Position numbers and translations under genes: made by a program. A DNA stretch of 64,000 nt from Rahnella aceris (GTDB taxonomy: Bacteria; Pseudomonadota; Gammaproteobacteria; Enterobacterales; Enterobacteriaceae), in the NCBI RefSeq assembly GCF_011684115.1, contig NZ_JAADJV010000001.1, positions 1,364,001 through 1,428,000 on the forward strand, in the 5' to 3' direction. Below the pieces are notes generated by a model, which did not search any database, was not told the origin of the DNA, and saw only the letters and a program-made list of their open reading frames with translations. Within the stretch, counting starts at the first letter, position 1. Each line of letters begins with the position of its first letter. This document shows, piece by piece, positions 56,031-64,000 of the stretch.

Positions 56031-56984
56031 TCAGATCTGATAGTCAATCACCGGCTCCCCGCCCGTCGCAAATACCTTCTCTTTGATCTCATTCACAGAA
56101 AGACCCGGATTACACAACTCAATAAACCGCCATACGTAGTTTCTCTGCAATTGCGCTTTCTTCAGTCCCAGCCAGACCGTATTGGCTTCAAATAAATGCT
56201 CGGCATTGATCAACTGCAGGCCGGTATCACGGGCGGCTTCAAATGCCTTATCTGCCAGGATGCCCACGCCCAATCCCAGCTCGACGTAGGTTTTAATCAC
56301 ATCAGAATCCTGCGCACTCAGCACGATATCGGCGGTCAGCGCGGCACGGCTGAAAGCTTCATCGAGACGGGAACGGCCAGTGATACCCTGACGATAGGTG
56401 ATCAGCGGTTGTTCGCTCAGATGTTGTAACGTCAGCGGGTGTTGCAACGTCAGCGGATGCCCTTGCGGTACGACAATTGCGTGATGCCAGCGGTAATAAG
56501 GAAACGCGGCGACTGACGGATCATTCATCAGCTTTTCGCTGGCGATGGCGACATCCGCCTGCCCGCTCAGCAGCATTGTCAGCACTTCCTGTGGCGAGCC
56601 CTGATGCAACTCGAGGCGTACACCCGGATAAATTGCACGGAAGGCTTTGATGACTTTAGGCAAACTGTAACGCGCCTGAGTGTGAGTGGTGGCGATGGTC
56701 AGCACGCCCGCATCTTCTTTAGAGAAAACATCCGCAAGACGGCGGATATTCTGCGCCTCATTGAGAATTCTCTCGGCCACTGCCAGCAACTCTTTACCCG
56801 GCTCAGTCAGCCCCAGTAAGCGCTTTCCACGACGGATAAATATCTCAACGCCCAGCTCATCTTCCAGCTCGCGGATATGACGGCTGACACCTGACTGCGA
56901 CGTGAACAGCATGTTCGATACTTCGGTCAGGTTGTAATTGCATCGCGCTGATTCCCGTATAATTTTGAGTTGTTGAAAGTTCAC
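56031..56984 (-). CDS. cbl: CysB-like LysR regulator Cbl
   Basis: A 317-residue regulator nearly collinear with E. coli Cbl: MNFQQLKIIRESAR at the start, LFTSQSGVSRHIRELEDELG, the effector segments TTHTQARYSLPKVIKAFRA, LITYRQGITGRSRLDEAF and VLSAQDSDVIKTYVELGLG, and the C-terminus VIDYQI. Cbl activates taurine and alkanesulfonate genes under sulfate limitation, so it may act on the SsuD/SsuA-like pair at 45-47 kb. A six-residue tandem duplication (HPLTLQ-HPLTLQ) around residues 178-190 is encoded by an imperfect 18-bp direct repeat at about 56424-56459. Confidence 0.93.
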   Translation of the reverse strand: MNFQQLKIIRESARCNYNLTEVSNMLFTSQSGVSRHIRELEDELGVEIFIRRGKRLLGLTEPGKELLAVAERILNEAQNIRRLADVFSKEDAGVLTIATTHTQARYSLPKVIKAFRAIYPGVRLELHQGSPQEVLTMLLSGQADVAIASEKLMNDPSVAAFPYYRWHHAIVVPQGHPLTLQHPLTLQHLSEQPLITYRQGITGRSRLDEAFSRAALTADIVLSAQDSDVIKTYVELGLGVGILADKAFEAARDTGLQLINAEHLFEANTVWLGLKKAQLQRNYVWRFIELCNPGLSVNEIKEKVFATGGEPVIDYQI

Positions 56985-57113
56985 CGCTGTCTGCCTCTTT
57001 GCTTGCCGAAAACCCTATTGTTACGATCTGTTGCTATGCCAGACAAATAAGAAAAAGCGGTTACTTATGCTTTTTACGACTATAGAAATCAGGTGTCTGT
57101 TTTTTGGCCGCCA

Positions 57114-57141
57114 TAAAAAAACGCCGGCAAGCAGCGTTTTT
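57114..57141 (-). terminator. Rho-independent terminator of the 2-hydroxyacid dehydrogenase gene
   Basis: On the minus strand AAAAACGC, nine-base loop, GCGTTTTTTT; 36 bp after the stop at 57177. Confidence 0.88.
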
Positions 57142-57176
57142 AAAGCATTCTCAGCAATACGGTAACAATCAGCGCC

Positions 57177-58121
57177 TTACTCAGGCACCGGCGTCAAGAC
57201 CGGTTTGCCGCCAAAATGCGCCTCAAGATTTGATAACACCAGGGTCAGCATATTTTCTACTGATTCCGGCGAACGCCCCGCGACGTGCGGCGTGATCACC
57301 AGATTATCCAGCGTGAGCATTTCTGCCGGCACCTGCGGCTCGCCGTCCACCACATCCAGTGCGGCACCGGCGATTTCGTTATTGTGCAGGCTGGCAATCA
57401 GCGCGGCGCTGTCCACCACACTTCCCCGCGCAATATTAATCAAAAACCCTTCCGGCCCCAGCGCGCGCAGAATATTGCCATCCACCAGCCTGGCGGTATT
57501 TTTGCCGCCCGGCGTCGCCACCACGAGATAATCAGCCCACTCAGCCAGCTCAGTGATGGTGAGGAAATAACGGTACGGGCTGTCTTCCAGCGAACGCCGG
57601 TTGTGATACCCGATCGCCATATCAAATCCGCCCGCCGCGCGGCGGGCAATCAATGCACCGATATTTCCCAGCCCGATAATTCCCAGACGTTTACCCGCCA
57701 TTCCCGGCGTATTCCAGCGCGTTTTTTTCCATTCTCCCGTACGTACAGCGGCATCAAACTGCGGGATTTTCCGCGTGACCGCCAGCATCAGCGCCAGTGT
57801 ATGGTCAGCGACAGAAGCGTTATTGGTGCCGGGGCCATTCGTGACGTGAATACCGCGCTGTTTTGCAGCCGCGACATCAATATGTTCAAACCCTACACCC
57901 TGTGCACAAATGATTTCCAGCGCCGGTAACGCGTCCATTTCAGTTGCACTTAGTCCGATGCTGCCAATGGTTAATACCGCACGGATTTGCTGAGCAATCT
58001 GCGGATCAAGGTTCGCACGTTGTTCAGGCGTCGTCGCAAAAAAGAGAGTAAAACCGGCCACTTCGAACCGGTCAGGATAGCCAGCATCAAGTTCAACATG
58101 GCTGAGCAACGCGATGGTCAT
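57177..58121 (-). CDS. D-2-hydroxyacid dehydrogenase (NAD(P)-dependent)
   Basis: A 314-residue member of the GhrB/hydroxyphenylpyruvate reductase group, reducing 2-oxoacids such as glyoxylate or hydroxypyruvate. The Rossmann motif is LGIIGLGNIGALIARRA, the catalytic Arg lies in NIARGSVVD, the Glu in DVVDGEPQVP and the His in VITPHVAGRSPE. The NHNRRS-type loop GYHNRRS after the second strand suggests NADPH preference. It is divergent from glgX by 212 bp. The physiological substrate is uncertain. Confidence 0.88.
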   Translation of the reverse strand: MTIALLSHVELDAGYPDRFEVAGFTLFFATTPEQRANLDPQIAQQIRAVLTIGSIGLSATEMDALPALEIICAQGVGFEHIDVAAAKQRGIHVTNGPGTNNASVADHTLALMLAVTRKIPQFDAAVRTGEWKKTRWNTPGMAGKRLGIIGLGNIGALIARRAAGGFDMAIGYHNRRSLEDSPYRYFLTITELAEWADYLVVATPGGKNTARLVDGNILRALGPEGFLINIARGSVVDSAALIASLHNNEIAGAALDVVDGEPQVPAEMLTLDNLVITPHVAGRSPESVENMLTLVLSNLEAHFGGKPVLTPVPE

Positions 58122-58333
58122 GGAGATTCCTCTGGATAAAGTCAGACAATAACTAGCAGGCTAGCTTTTTCGCTTTCACTATCGACGAAGCCCTTCCTCT
58201 TGTACAGCTTTTCGGCGGTTTACGGGAGAAGTTACGAAGTCCGGTCTACACTCGTTGTTATCGTCTGCGTGAACGCAGACGGCCCTTTTCGGCAATTTTT
58301 GTCAGATTTCCCTGAAACGGAGTGACGTCAAGT

Positions 58334-60616
58334 ATGGCAAAGGCCCGATCCAGCAAGATAAGTAAACCTGCCGTAACAACGGAAGCAATCCGCACCCTTC
58401 CGGCGCATTTACAGGTTGATATTGCAGTAGATGAGTTTGGCGTACGTATTATCGAGCCTTACAGCGACGGTGAAATTGTGCGCAGTTTCGATTCCGGACA
58501 CACCACACGGGTACGCGAAGGACTGCCGGTGCCTCTGGGGGCGACCTGGGACGGGCTGGGCGTAAATTTCGCACTGTTTTCAGCCAACGCCACCAAGGTA
58601 GAACTGTGTCTTTTTAACGAAAACGGCGAGCAATATGATGTGATCGAACTGCCGGAATATACCGATGAAGTCTGGCATGGTTATCTGCCGGATGCCCGTC
58701 CTGGCCTGCTGTATGCCTATCGCGTGCATGGTCCCTATGCGCCGCACGATGGTCACCGGTTTAATCCCGCCAAGTTACTGCTCGACCCTTACGCCAAGCA
58801 GATTGTCGGCGAACTGAAATGGGACGATGCTCTGTTTGCCTATGACCTGCAAAGCCCAAAGAAAGATTTGCACATCGATAACAGTGACAGCGCACCGTTT
58901 TTGCCTAAATGCCGGGTGATTGATCCGGCATTCTCGTGGGCCCGTTCACGTAAAAGACATATCCCCTGGGAAAAAACCCTGATTTATGAGACGCATGTAC
59001 GCGGCTATACCATGCGCCATCCGGCAGTACCTGAGCATTTGCGCGGCACGTTTTCCGGCATGAGCACGCCGCATATCGTGGACTATATCCGTTCTCTCGG
59101 GGTCACGTCTGTCGAGCTGATGCCGGTCCACGCCTTCACCGATGACCGGCACTTGCAGGACAAAGGTCTGCATAATTTCTGGGGCTACAACACGCTGAGT
59201 TTCTTTGCGCCGCATCCGCAATATATGGCAACGCATACCGTCAACGAATTCAAACAAATGATCGCCACCCTGCACGCTGCGGGTATTGAGGTCATTCTGG
59301 ATGTCGTTTACAACCATACCGCTGAAGGTAACGAGCTGGGTCCGACGCTGTCTTTTAAAGGTATCGATAACGCCAGCTATTACCGGCTGATGCCGGACAA
59401 TAAGCGTTATTACATTAACGATACCGGTACCGGTAATACGCTCAATCTCAGTCATCCGCGCGTATTACAGATGGTCACAGACTCGCTGCGATACTGGGCA
59501 ACCGAGATGCAGGTCGATGGTTTCCGCTTTGATCTGGCGACGATCCTCGGACGTGAAAGCTATGGCTTTGATGAGGGCTGCGGTTTTCTCGACACCTGCC
59601 GTCAGGATCCGATCCTCAGTCAGTGCAAACTGATCGCCGAACCCTGGGATTGCGGTCCCGGCGGCTATCAGGTGGGCGGCTTCCCGCCGGGCTGGATGGA
59701 ATGGAACGACCGGTTCCGCGACACGGTGCGCAAATTCTGGCGTGGCGACGAGGGCCAACTGGCGCAGTTTGTCACACGGCTTTCCGGTTCAGCAGATCTG
59801 TTTAATCACCGGGGCCGCAAGCCTTATGCTTCCGTGAATTTTATTACTGCCCATGATGGTTTCACGCTCAATGACTGGGTGTCGTATGCCAGTAAACACA
59901 ACGAAGCGAACGGCGAAGACGGCAAGGATGGCAGCGATAACAATATTTCGGCCAACTATGGTGTGGAAGGCCCGACTGACGATCCGGCCATCAATGAACT
60001 GCGGTTGCGGCAAATGCGTAATATGCTGGCGACGTTACTGCTTTCTCAGGGAACGCCGATGCTGCTTGCGGGTGATGAATTTGGCCGCTCGCAAAACGGC
60101 AATAATAACGCCTATTGTCAGGACACAGAGATTGCCTGGGTGAACTGGGATATTGGAGACAAAGGTCAGTCGTTGTTGCTATTCACCTACCGACTCATTG
60201 CCCTGCGTAAGCGCTTCCCGATATTGCATCGCGGACGTTTCCTGACGGGCGCATTGCATGAAAAACTGGGAGTGAAAGATGTCAGTTGGTTCCAGCCACA
60301 GGGGCCGGAAATGACGGATGCGGCATGGAAAGATCCGCATGCCAAATGCATTGCGATGCTGCTTGACGGGCGCGCCCAGCCCACCGGTCTGGTTCGCCAG
60401 GGCTCACTAAGCACCGTGTTGCTGCTGTTCAACGCGTCACACGAAGACGTGGTGTTCACCTTGCCTTCGGTGGCGCACGGTGAAAGCTGGCGACATATTT
60501 TCGATACCTTCCAGCCGGACGACATCAACGAGCACAACTTTGAGTTTGGCCGCGACTACGTCTGCACCTCCCGCACTGTCGTGTTGTTCGAGCTGATCAG
60601 CACCGCGAAACACTAA
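58334..60616 (+). CDS. glgX: Glycogen debranching enzyme GlgX/TreX type
   Basis: A 760-residue GH13 isoamylase-type enzyme that cleaves alpha-1,6 branches of glycogen limit dextrins. It has an N-terminal CBM48-like domain (about 55-150; GATWDGLGVNFALFSANATK), the catalytic barrel with the nucleophile in DGFRFDLATILG, the acid in LIAEPWDCGPGGYQ and the third carboxylate in FITAHDGFTLND, and a C-terminal beta domain. It carries about 40 extra N-terminal residues compared with E. coli GlgX (657) and is not in a glgBXCAP operon, so it is closer to the TreX type. I chose the ATG at 58334 after GGAG; a GTG at 58322 is too close to it. Confidence 0.92.
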   Translation: MAKARSSKISKPAVTTEAIRTLPAHLQVDIAVDEFGVRIIEPYSDGEIVRSFDSGHTTRVREGLPVPLGATWDGLGVNFALFSANATKVELCLFNENGEQYDVIELPEYTDEVWHGYLPDARPGLLYAYRVHGPYAPHDGHRFNPAKLLLDPYAKQIVGELKWDDALFAYDLQSPKKDLHIDNSDSAPFLPKCRVIDPAFSWARSRKRHIPWEKTLIYETHVRGYTMRHPAVPEHLRGTFSGMSTPHIVDYIRSLGVTSVELMPVHAFTDDRHLQDKGLHNFWGYNTLSFFAPHPQYMATHTVNEFKQMIATLHAAGIEVILDVVYNHTAEGNELGPTLSFKGIDNASYYRLMPDNKRYYINDTGTGNTLNLSHPRVLQMVTDSLRYWATEMQVDGFRFDLATILGRESYGFDEGCGFLDTCRQDPILSQCKLIAEPWDCGPGGYQVGGFPPGWMEWNDRFRDTVRKFWRGDEGQLAQFVTRLSGSADLFNHRGRKPYASVNFITAHDGFTLNDWVSYASKHNEANGEDGKDGSDNNISANYGVEGPTDDPAINELRLRQMRNMLATLLLSQGTPMLLAGDEFGRSQNGNNNAYCQDTEIAWVNWDIGDKGQSLLLFTYRLIALRKRFPILHRGRFLTGALHEKLGVKDVSWFQPQGPEMTDAAWKDPHAKCIAMLLDGRAQPTGLVRQGSLSTVLLLFNASHEDVVFTLPSVAHGESWRHIFDTFQPDDINEHNFEFGRDYVCTSRTVVLFELISTAKH

Positions 60617-60624
60617 GACTTTGG

Positions 60625-60657
60625 CGCTGCTTCAGACAAGGAGGATCTGAAGCAGCG
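60625..60657. terminator. Bidirectional terminator glgX / apbE
   Basis: CGCTGCTTCAGA and TCTGAAGCAGCG form a perfect 12-base stem with a nine-base loop between convergent genes, followed by GAAAA. Confidence 0.8.
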
Positions 60658-60662
60658 AAAAC

Positions 60663-61703
60663 CTACTCCGGATCTTTCAGATAGGCTTTGAATTGTGGAG
60701 ACATGTAGCTTTTAAACGTGTCGCCTTCTCTGGTGATGAGATACACCGCCAGATGCTGTTGCTCAGCCAGCGCCAGCGCTTTCTTCGTGCCAAGTACCAT
60801 CAGGCCGGTATCCCAGCCATCCGCTTCCAGTGCGGTCGGTGCAATCACCGTGGCTGACACCAGCTTGTGCGTGATCGGCGAACCGGTCGCCGGATCAATG
60901 ATGTGTGAAAGGCGTTTGCCGTTCAGTTCGTAATAATTACGATAACTGCCGGAAGTGCTGATCCCCATGCCCTGCAAATCAACAATCGCCTGCACCGCAG
61001 TTTCTTTGTCCGTCGGTTTCTGAACTGCCACCTGCCAGGGTTTATCCTGCGCGTTATGCCCGCGGGAAACCACCGCTCCGCCGACAGACACCAGATAATT
61101 GCTGATGCCGTTGCCTTCTATTAAACGTGCCAGATGATCGGTAGCGTAGCCTTCGCCCACGGTCGAGAGATCGACATACATCCCGGGTAAATCTTTTTGC
61201 AGGTACTGCCCGTCATTTTGCTGGATCACTTTAAGATGCTGTAAACCCGTGCGGGCGCGGGCGGCATCGATTTGCTCCGTTGTCGGGATTTTTACCGGCT
61301 GTTTGTCCGGCCCGAATCCCCACAGATTCACCAGCGGGCCGACAGTAATATCCATCGCGCCACCGGTCAGCCTGCCAATCCGGATGGAGGTAACAATCGC
61401 ATCGGCCATTCCTTCACTGATCGGCTGCGGCACGTTGCCCTGATACTGATTAAAACGTGACAGTACGGAGTCATCTTTGTAAGTCGACAGCTGATGATCG
61501 TCTTCTTTAAGCTGTGCTTCAATTTGTTCGCGCAGCGCCGGTTCCCGGTTTTTATCCACTCCTGCCAGACTGACACGATAAAACGTGCCCATAGTTTTGC
61601 CCTCAATCACCAGCGGCTCAGGAATATGACGATCACAGGCAGATAAAAGGCTGACGCCGCACAACACAAGTGTACAGCGCAGATAAACCGGTTTTGAGAA
61701 CAT
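60663..61703 (-). CDS. apbE: FAD:protein FMN transferase (lipoprotein)
   Basis: A 346-residue periplasmic lipoprotein that attaches FMN covalently to threonines of proteins such as Nqr/Rnf subunits. The signal ends in the lipobox LLSAC. Diagnostic blocks are GKTMGTFYRVSLAG, YKDDSVLSRFNQYQG, GAMDITVGPLVNLWGFGP, YVDLSTVGEGYATDHLARL and the C-terminal ISTSGSYRNYYELNGKRLSH with IIDPATGSP. I chose the ATG at 61703 because it opens the signal peptide directly; longer frames are non-hydrophobic. Confidence 0.92.
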   Translation of the reverse strand: MFSKPVYLRCTLVLCGVSLLSACDRHIPEPLVIEGKTMGTFYRVSLAGVDKNREPALREQIEAQLKEDDHQLSTYKDDSVLSRFNQYQGNVPQPISEGMADAIVTSIRIGRLTGGAMDITVGPLVNLWGFGPDKQPVKIPTTEQIDAARARTGLQHLKVIQQNDGQYLQKDLPGMYVDLSTVGEGYATDHLARLIEGNGISNYLVSVGGAVVSRGHNAQDKPWQVAVQKPTDKETAVQAIVDLQGMGISTSGSYRNYYELNGKRLSHIIDPATGSPITHKLVSATVIAPTALEADGWDTGLMVLGTKKALALAEQQHLAVYLITREGDTFKSYMSPQFKAYLKDPE

Positions 61704-61817
61704 GGAAATAACTCGATTAAGTGCCCGTCGCCGGGCATGAAAAGTATCAGGACAGTAAGGGGTGATGCTTAAACCACGCTGCAACGGACGCACCGTTGAA
61801 CCATAGCGCAATAAAAA

Positions 61818-62384
61818 TTACCGGCTGCGCTTGGCGTGGCGCTCCCAGTTTTCCTGTTTTGCCTGCGCGGTTTTCTTTAGTGCGACATAACAGGCTCCTG
61901 CACCGCCATCTTTCTGAACAGCGACGCAAAACGCTTGCACGTCATCCAGTTGCTGCAGCCATTTGGCAATATAACTGCGCACAATATTCGCATGACTTTC
62001 GTCTTCGCGGCCACGCCCATGAATAATCAGCAAGGTGCGTAAATTTTCAGCCTGTGCCTGACAGAAAAAGGCAAACAGTTCCTGACGGCACTGCTCAACA
62101 GGTTTGCGCAGCAGGTTCAGGCTGGCTTCCAGCGGGTATTTCCCCTGCCGGAGTTTATCCAGCACTCCCTGCTGTACGCCATCGTGTTTGTATTCGAGAG
62201 GGTCATCGCATGGCTGAATATTCAGAAAGCCGGTAGTCAGCGGATTCTCACGCATTTCCGACTCAGGGTCTGCACTCACCTTGTGCCCCGCAACTGAGTT
62301 TTTGAGGTAGACCACCCGTTTATCCGACGCCAGTGGCTGTACACCTGCCATCTCCTGACTGAATAAATCATCATCTTCGCTCAT
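61818..62384 (-). CDS. smrA: Smr-domain DNA endonuclease SmrA
   Basis: A 188-residue protein matching E. coli YdaL/SmrA (187). The Smr domain is at about 80-170: LEASLNLLRKPVEQCRQELF and then LRTLLIIHGRGREDESHANI, with IIHGRG the Smr hallmark, and ending GACYVALKK. Smr domains nick or bind branched DNA or RNA. It starts 214 bp from yedP on the opposite strand and is transcribed towards apbE. Confidence 0.9.
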   Translation of the reverse strand: MSEDDDLFSQEMAGVQPLASDKRVVYLKNSVAGHKVSADPESEMRENPLTTGFLNIQPCDDPLEYKHDGVQQGVLDKLRQGKYPLEASLNLLRKPVEQCRQELFAFFCQAQAENLRTLLIIHGRGREDESHANIVRSYIAKWLQQLDDVQAFCVAVQKDGGAGACYVALKKTAQAKQENWERHAKRSR

Positions 62385-62598
62385 CTGCTTACCTCTTTTT
62401 CAGCGGGGGGACTGCACCAAATTATCGCCATAAACCCGCTGCGGGTAAAGTCACACGCCTGCGGAACTGCGTCGGTAAAAATTCCGGAAATGCCCTGCCC
62501 GCCGTTAAAACTCATTTTTATATCTATACTTAGCTGCTGGGGAAGAAGTAAACCAGTGAGCTTGTGCTTAGGTTCCCCGGCACAATTGAGGAGAAAAA

Positions 62599-63414
62599 AT
62601 GCCTTACCTTGATGATCCCTTGATTATTTTCACTGACCTTGATGGCTCACTGCTCGACCATCATGATTACAGTTGGCAACCCGCGCAGCCCTGGCTGGAT
62701 AAACTCTCGGTGGCCCAGATTCCGTTAATTTTAACCACCAGTAAAACCTCAGCAGAAGTGGCGGAACTGCAGGCTGACCTGAATCTGACACAGCAGCCTT
62801 TTATTGCAGAAAATGGCGCAATCATTCATCTGCCACCTGACTGGCGGGATGAGGACGCCGCGCCGTTTCACCTTTCCGGCGCGAGTTATCGCGAGATCCG
62901 CCAGGTTTTAGTGGAACTACGCCAGCGTTATGATTTTGAGTTTCGCGGCTTTGGTGATGTTACGGCGAAACAGGTCGCAGTCTGGACCGGACTGGCGGTC
63001 AAGGACGCGGCACTGGCGATGCAACGTGACGCTTCTGAACCGCTGATCTGGTTCGGTAATGATCTGGATTTCGCGCACCTGAAAAAATGTCTCACGCGCG
63101 AAGGCCTGTCACTGACACGCGGCGGGCGTTTCTGGCACGTAATGGGGGCCGGTGCTGGTAAAGGTCAGGCGGTGCAATGGTTAACGGCGCGCTATCAGCA
63201 AAAACGCGGTCATCCGGTGTTAAGCATAGGTCTGGGAGATGGCCCTAATGATTTATCTATGCTGGAAGCGGTGAATTACGCCGTGGTGATCAAAGGCCAT
63301 CATGAGCATGAAATGCCGCTACAGCGAGACGATGTGACACAGGTTTTTCGCACCGATGAATTTGGCCCGCGCGGCTGGAGTCAGGGGCTGAATCATTTTA
63401 TTACCCTTCTCTGA
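62599..63414 (+). CDS. yedP: Mannosyl-3-phosphoglycerate phosphatase-type HAD hydrolase (YedP)
   Basis: A 271-residue HAD-IIB phosphatase, the same length as E. coli YedP. Motif I is IFTDLDGSLLDH, motif II LTTSKTS, motif III the Lys in GAGKGQAVQWL and motif IV SIGLGDGPNDLSMLEAV; the substrate segment FIAENGAIIHLP matches MpgP. The enzyme dephosphorylates glycosyl-3-phosphoglycerate to a glycosylglycerate solute. A glycosyltransferase gene starts 119 bp downstream, which supports that role. Confidence 0.92.
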   Translation: MPYLDDPLIIFTDLDGSLLDHHDYSWQPAQPWLDKLSVAQIPLILTTSKTSAEVAELQADLNLTQQPFIAENGAIIHLPPDWRDEDAAPFHLSGASYREIRQVLVELRQRYDFEFRGFGDVTAKQVAVWTGLAVKDAALAMQRDASEPLIWFGNDLDFAHLKKCLTREGLSLTRGGRFWHVMGAGAGKGQAVQWLTARYQQKRGHPVLSIGLGDGPNDLSMLEAVNYAVVIKGHHEHEMPLQRDDVTQVFRTDEFGPRGWSQGLNHFITLL

Positions 63415-63533
63415 AGGAAAAATGGAAAAGGTAAAATACTTTATTAACAGTTGGTTTCCACATTGTTTATCGTTCTGTGTTTGCAGAGAAGACTTCCAAT
63501 AATTTTATCTATTCTAAAATTGGAGAATACCGT

Positions 63534-64000
63534 ATGAGCGATTTTTATCAGGATGGTGTCATTACTAATTTTCATAATCTGACGAACCGCAAAGTCGAAG
63601 AACTGGAATACGATCTGCAGGTGTTCTCCGGCCGCCGTTCAATGGGATTAATATTACCGTCGTTATTTTCAGAACTGGAAGGTCCGGCGCTGACGCGCAT
63701 TGTCGACGAGCTGACGAAAGTCCCGTATCTGGAAGAAATCGTTATTGGTTTAGATCGCGCTGACCGTGATCAATTTTTATTTGCCCGCGAATTTTTCTCC
63801 CGCCTGCCGCAACGTCACCGCATTTTATGGAATGACGGTCCGCGCCTGACTGCACTGGATGAGGAGCTTAAGAAAGAAAACCTTTCCCCGAATGAACCGG
63901 GCAAAGGCCGCAATGTGTGGTTTTGTGTCGGCTATACGCTGGCCTCGCGCCGCACCTCAGTGGTCGGGCTGCATGATTGTGACATTGTCACGTACAGTCG
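63534..64000 (+). CDS. Glucosyl/mannosyl-3-phosphoglycerate synthase-like glycosyltransferase (5' part)
   Basis: 155 codons are visible; the gene runs off the right edge. The ATG at 63534 follows TGGAG. The sequence ALTRIVDELTKVPYLEEIVI, then GLDRAD, IWND-like RILWNDGPRL, GKGRNVWFCVGYTLAS and VGLHDCDIVTYSR shows a GT-A fold with a DxD-type motif (Asp-Cys-Asp) for nucleotide-sugar and metal binding. This is the pattern of GpgS/GT81-type enzymes that join a sugar to 3-phosphoglycerate. With the adjacent YedP phosphatase it would make glucosylglycerate or mannosylglycerate, an osmolyte. Confidence 0.8.
   Translation, partial: MSDFYQDGVITNFHNLTNRKVEELEYDLQVFSGRRSMGLILPSLFSELEGPALTRIVDELTKVPYLEEIVIGLDRADRDQFLFAREFFSRLPQRHRILWNDGPRLTALDEELKKENLSPNEPGKGRNVWFCVGYTLASRRTSVVGLHDCDIVTYS

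Noticed and set aside
56416..56438. Ter-like core ATGTTGTAAC on the plus strand inside cbl
   Set aside because: The lock-forming G6 is A and bases after the core do not fit; it arises from a coding tandem repeat, so I do not call it a Ter site.

Overview
The window is a chromosomal segment of a gamma-proteobacterium of the order Enterobacterales. The evidence is enterobacterial synteny (tus-fumC-manA-ydgA; ynfA-ynfB-ynfD) and close relatives of E. coli Tus, Cbl, RNase II, YqfB, YnfA, YjbD, DacD and YedP. Gene content (guanine deaminase/xanthine dehydrogenase cluster, ROK-controlled sugar ABC operon, thiol dioxygenase) and a dispersed palindrome resembling Yersinia/Serratia repeats suggest the Yersiniaceae side (Rahnella or Serratia-like). 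That placement is an inference.

The left 10 kb is the replication terminus. A near-perfect dif site (4414-4441) lies almost exactly midway between two convergent Tus-binding Ter sites, one on the minus strand (1030-1052) and one on the plus strand (7741-7763). A third Ter site (8572-8594) sits in the leader of tus. With E. coli polarity these form a compact fork trap of about 6.7 kb centred on dif. Inside it are a GAPDH paralogue, two mirrored GlxA-type regulators, a lytic transglycosylase, a metallophosphoesterase, yqfB, tag and two truncated genes (a cupin cut off 6 bp before dif and an HD-domain protein). An AT-rich gene with a pertussis-toxin-like ADP-ribosyltransferase signature lies between the two plus-strand Ter sites. 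Four perfect matS sites further right fit a Ter macrodomain.

9.6-21 kb holds fumC, manA, ydgA, the iron exporter fetAB, a GntR regulator, an unknown six-helix membrane protein, and a three-gene ferric-type ABC importer. 21.4-28.2 kb is a purine catabolic operon (guaD, a RutR-like regulator, xdhA, xdhB, xdhC) with a RutR-like palindrome ahead of guaD. An AzgA-type purine permease at 37-38 kb may serve the same pathway. 28.3-36.2 kb is a ROK-regulated system: regulator, binding protein, two permeases, PfkB kinase, ATPase and aldo/keto reductase. An identical 13-bp palindrome lies before the regulator and before the operon.

36-44 kb carries ydfG, the purine permease with a divergent LysR, ynfA/ynfB/ynfD/yjbD, and a sulfur locus in which a thiol dioxygenase overlaps a four-rhodanese protein. 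A divergent LysR gene and a downstream sulfonate-type monooxygenase/binding-protein pair share a promoter element with the dioxygenase. 47-64 kb contains a DJ-1 family isonitrile-hydratase-like gene, a KTSC-type small protein, an OFA-type MFS transporter, dacD, a YdeP-type molybdoenzyme, rnb, cbl, a 2-hydroxyacid dehydrogenase, glgX, apbE, smrA, and a yedP-glycosyltransferase pair probably making a glycosylglycerate compatible solute. The MarR gene at the left edge and the glycosyltransferase at the right edge are incomplete.
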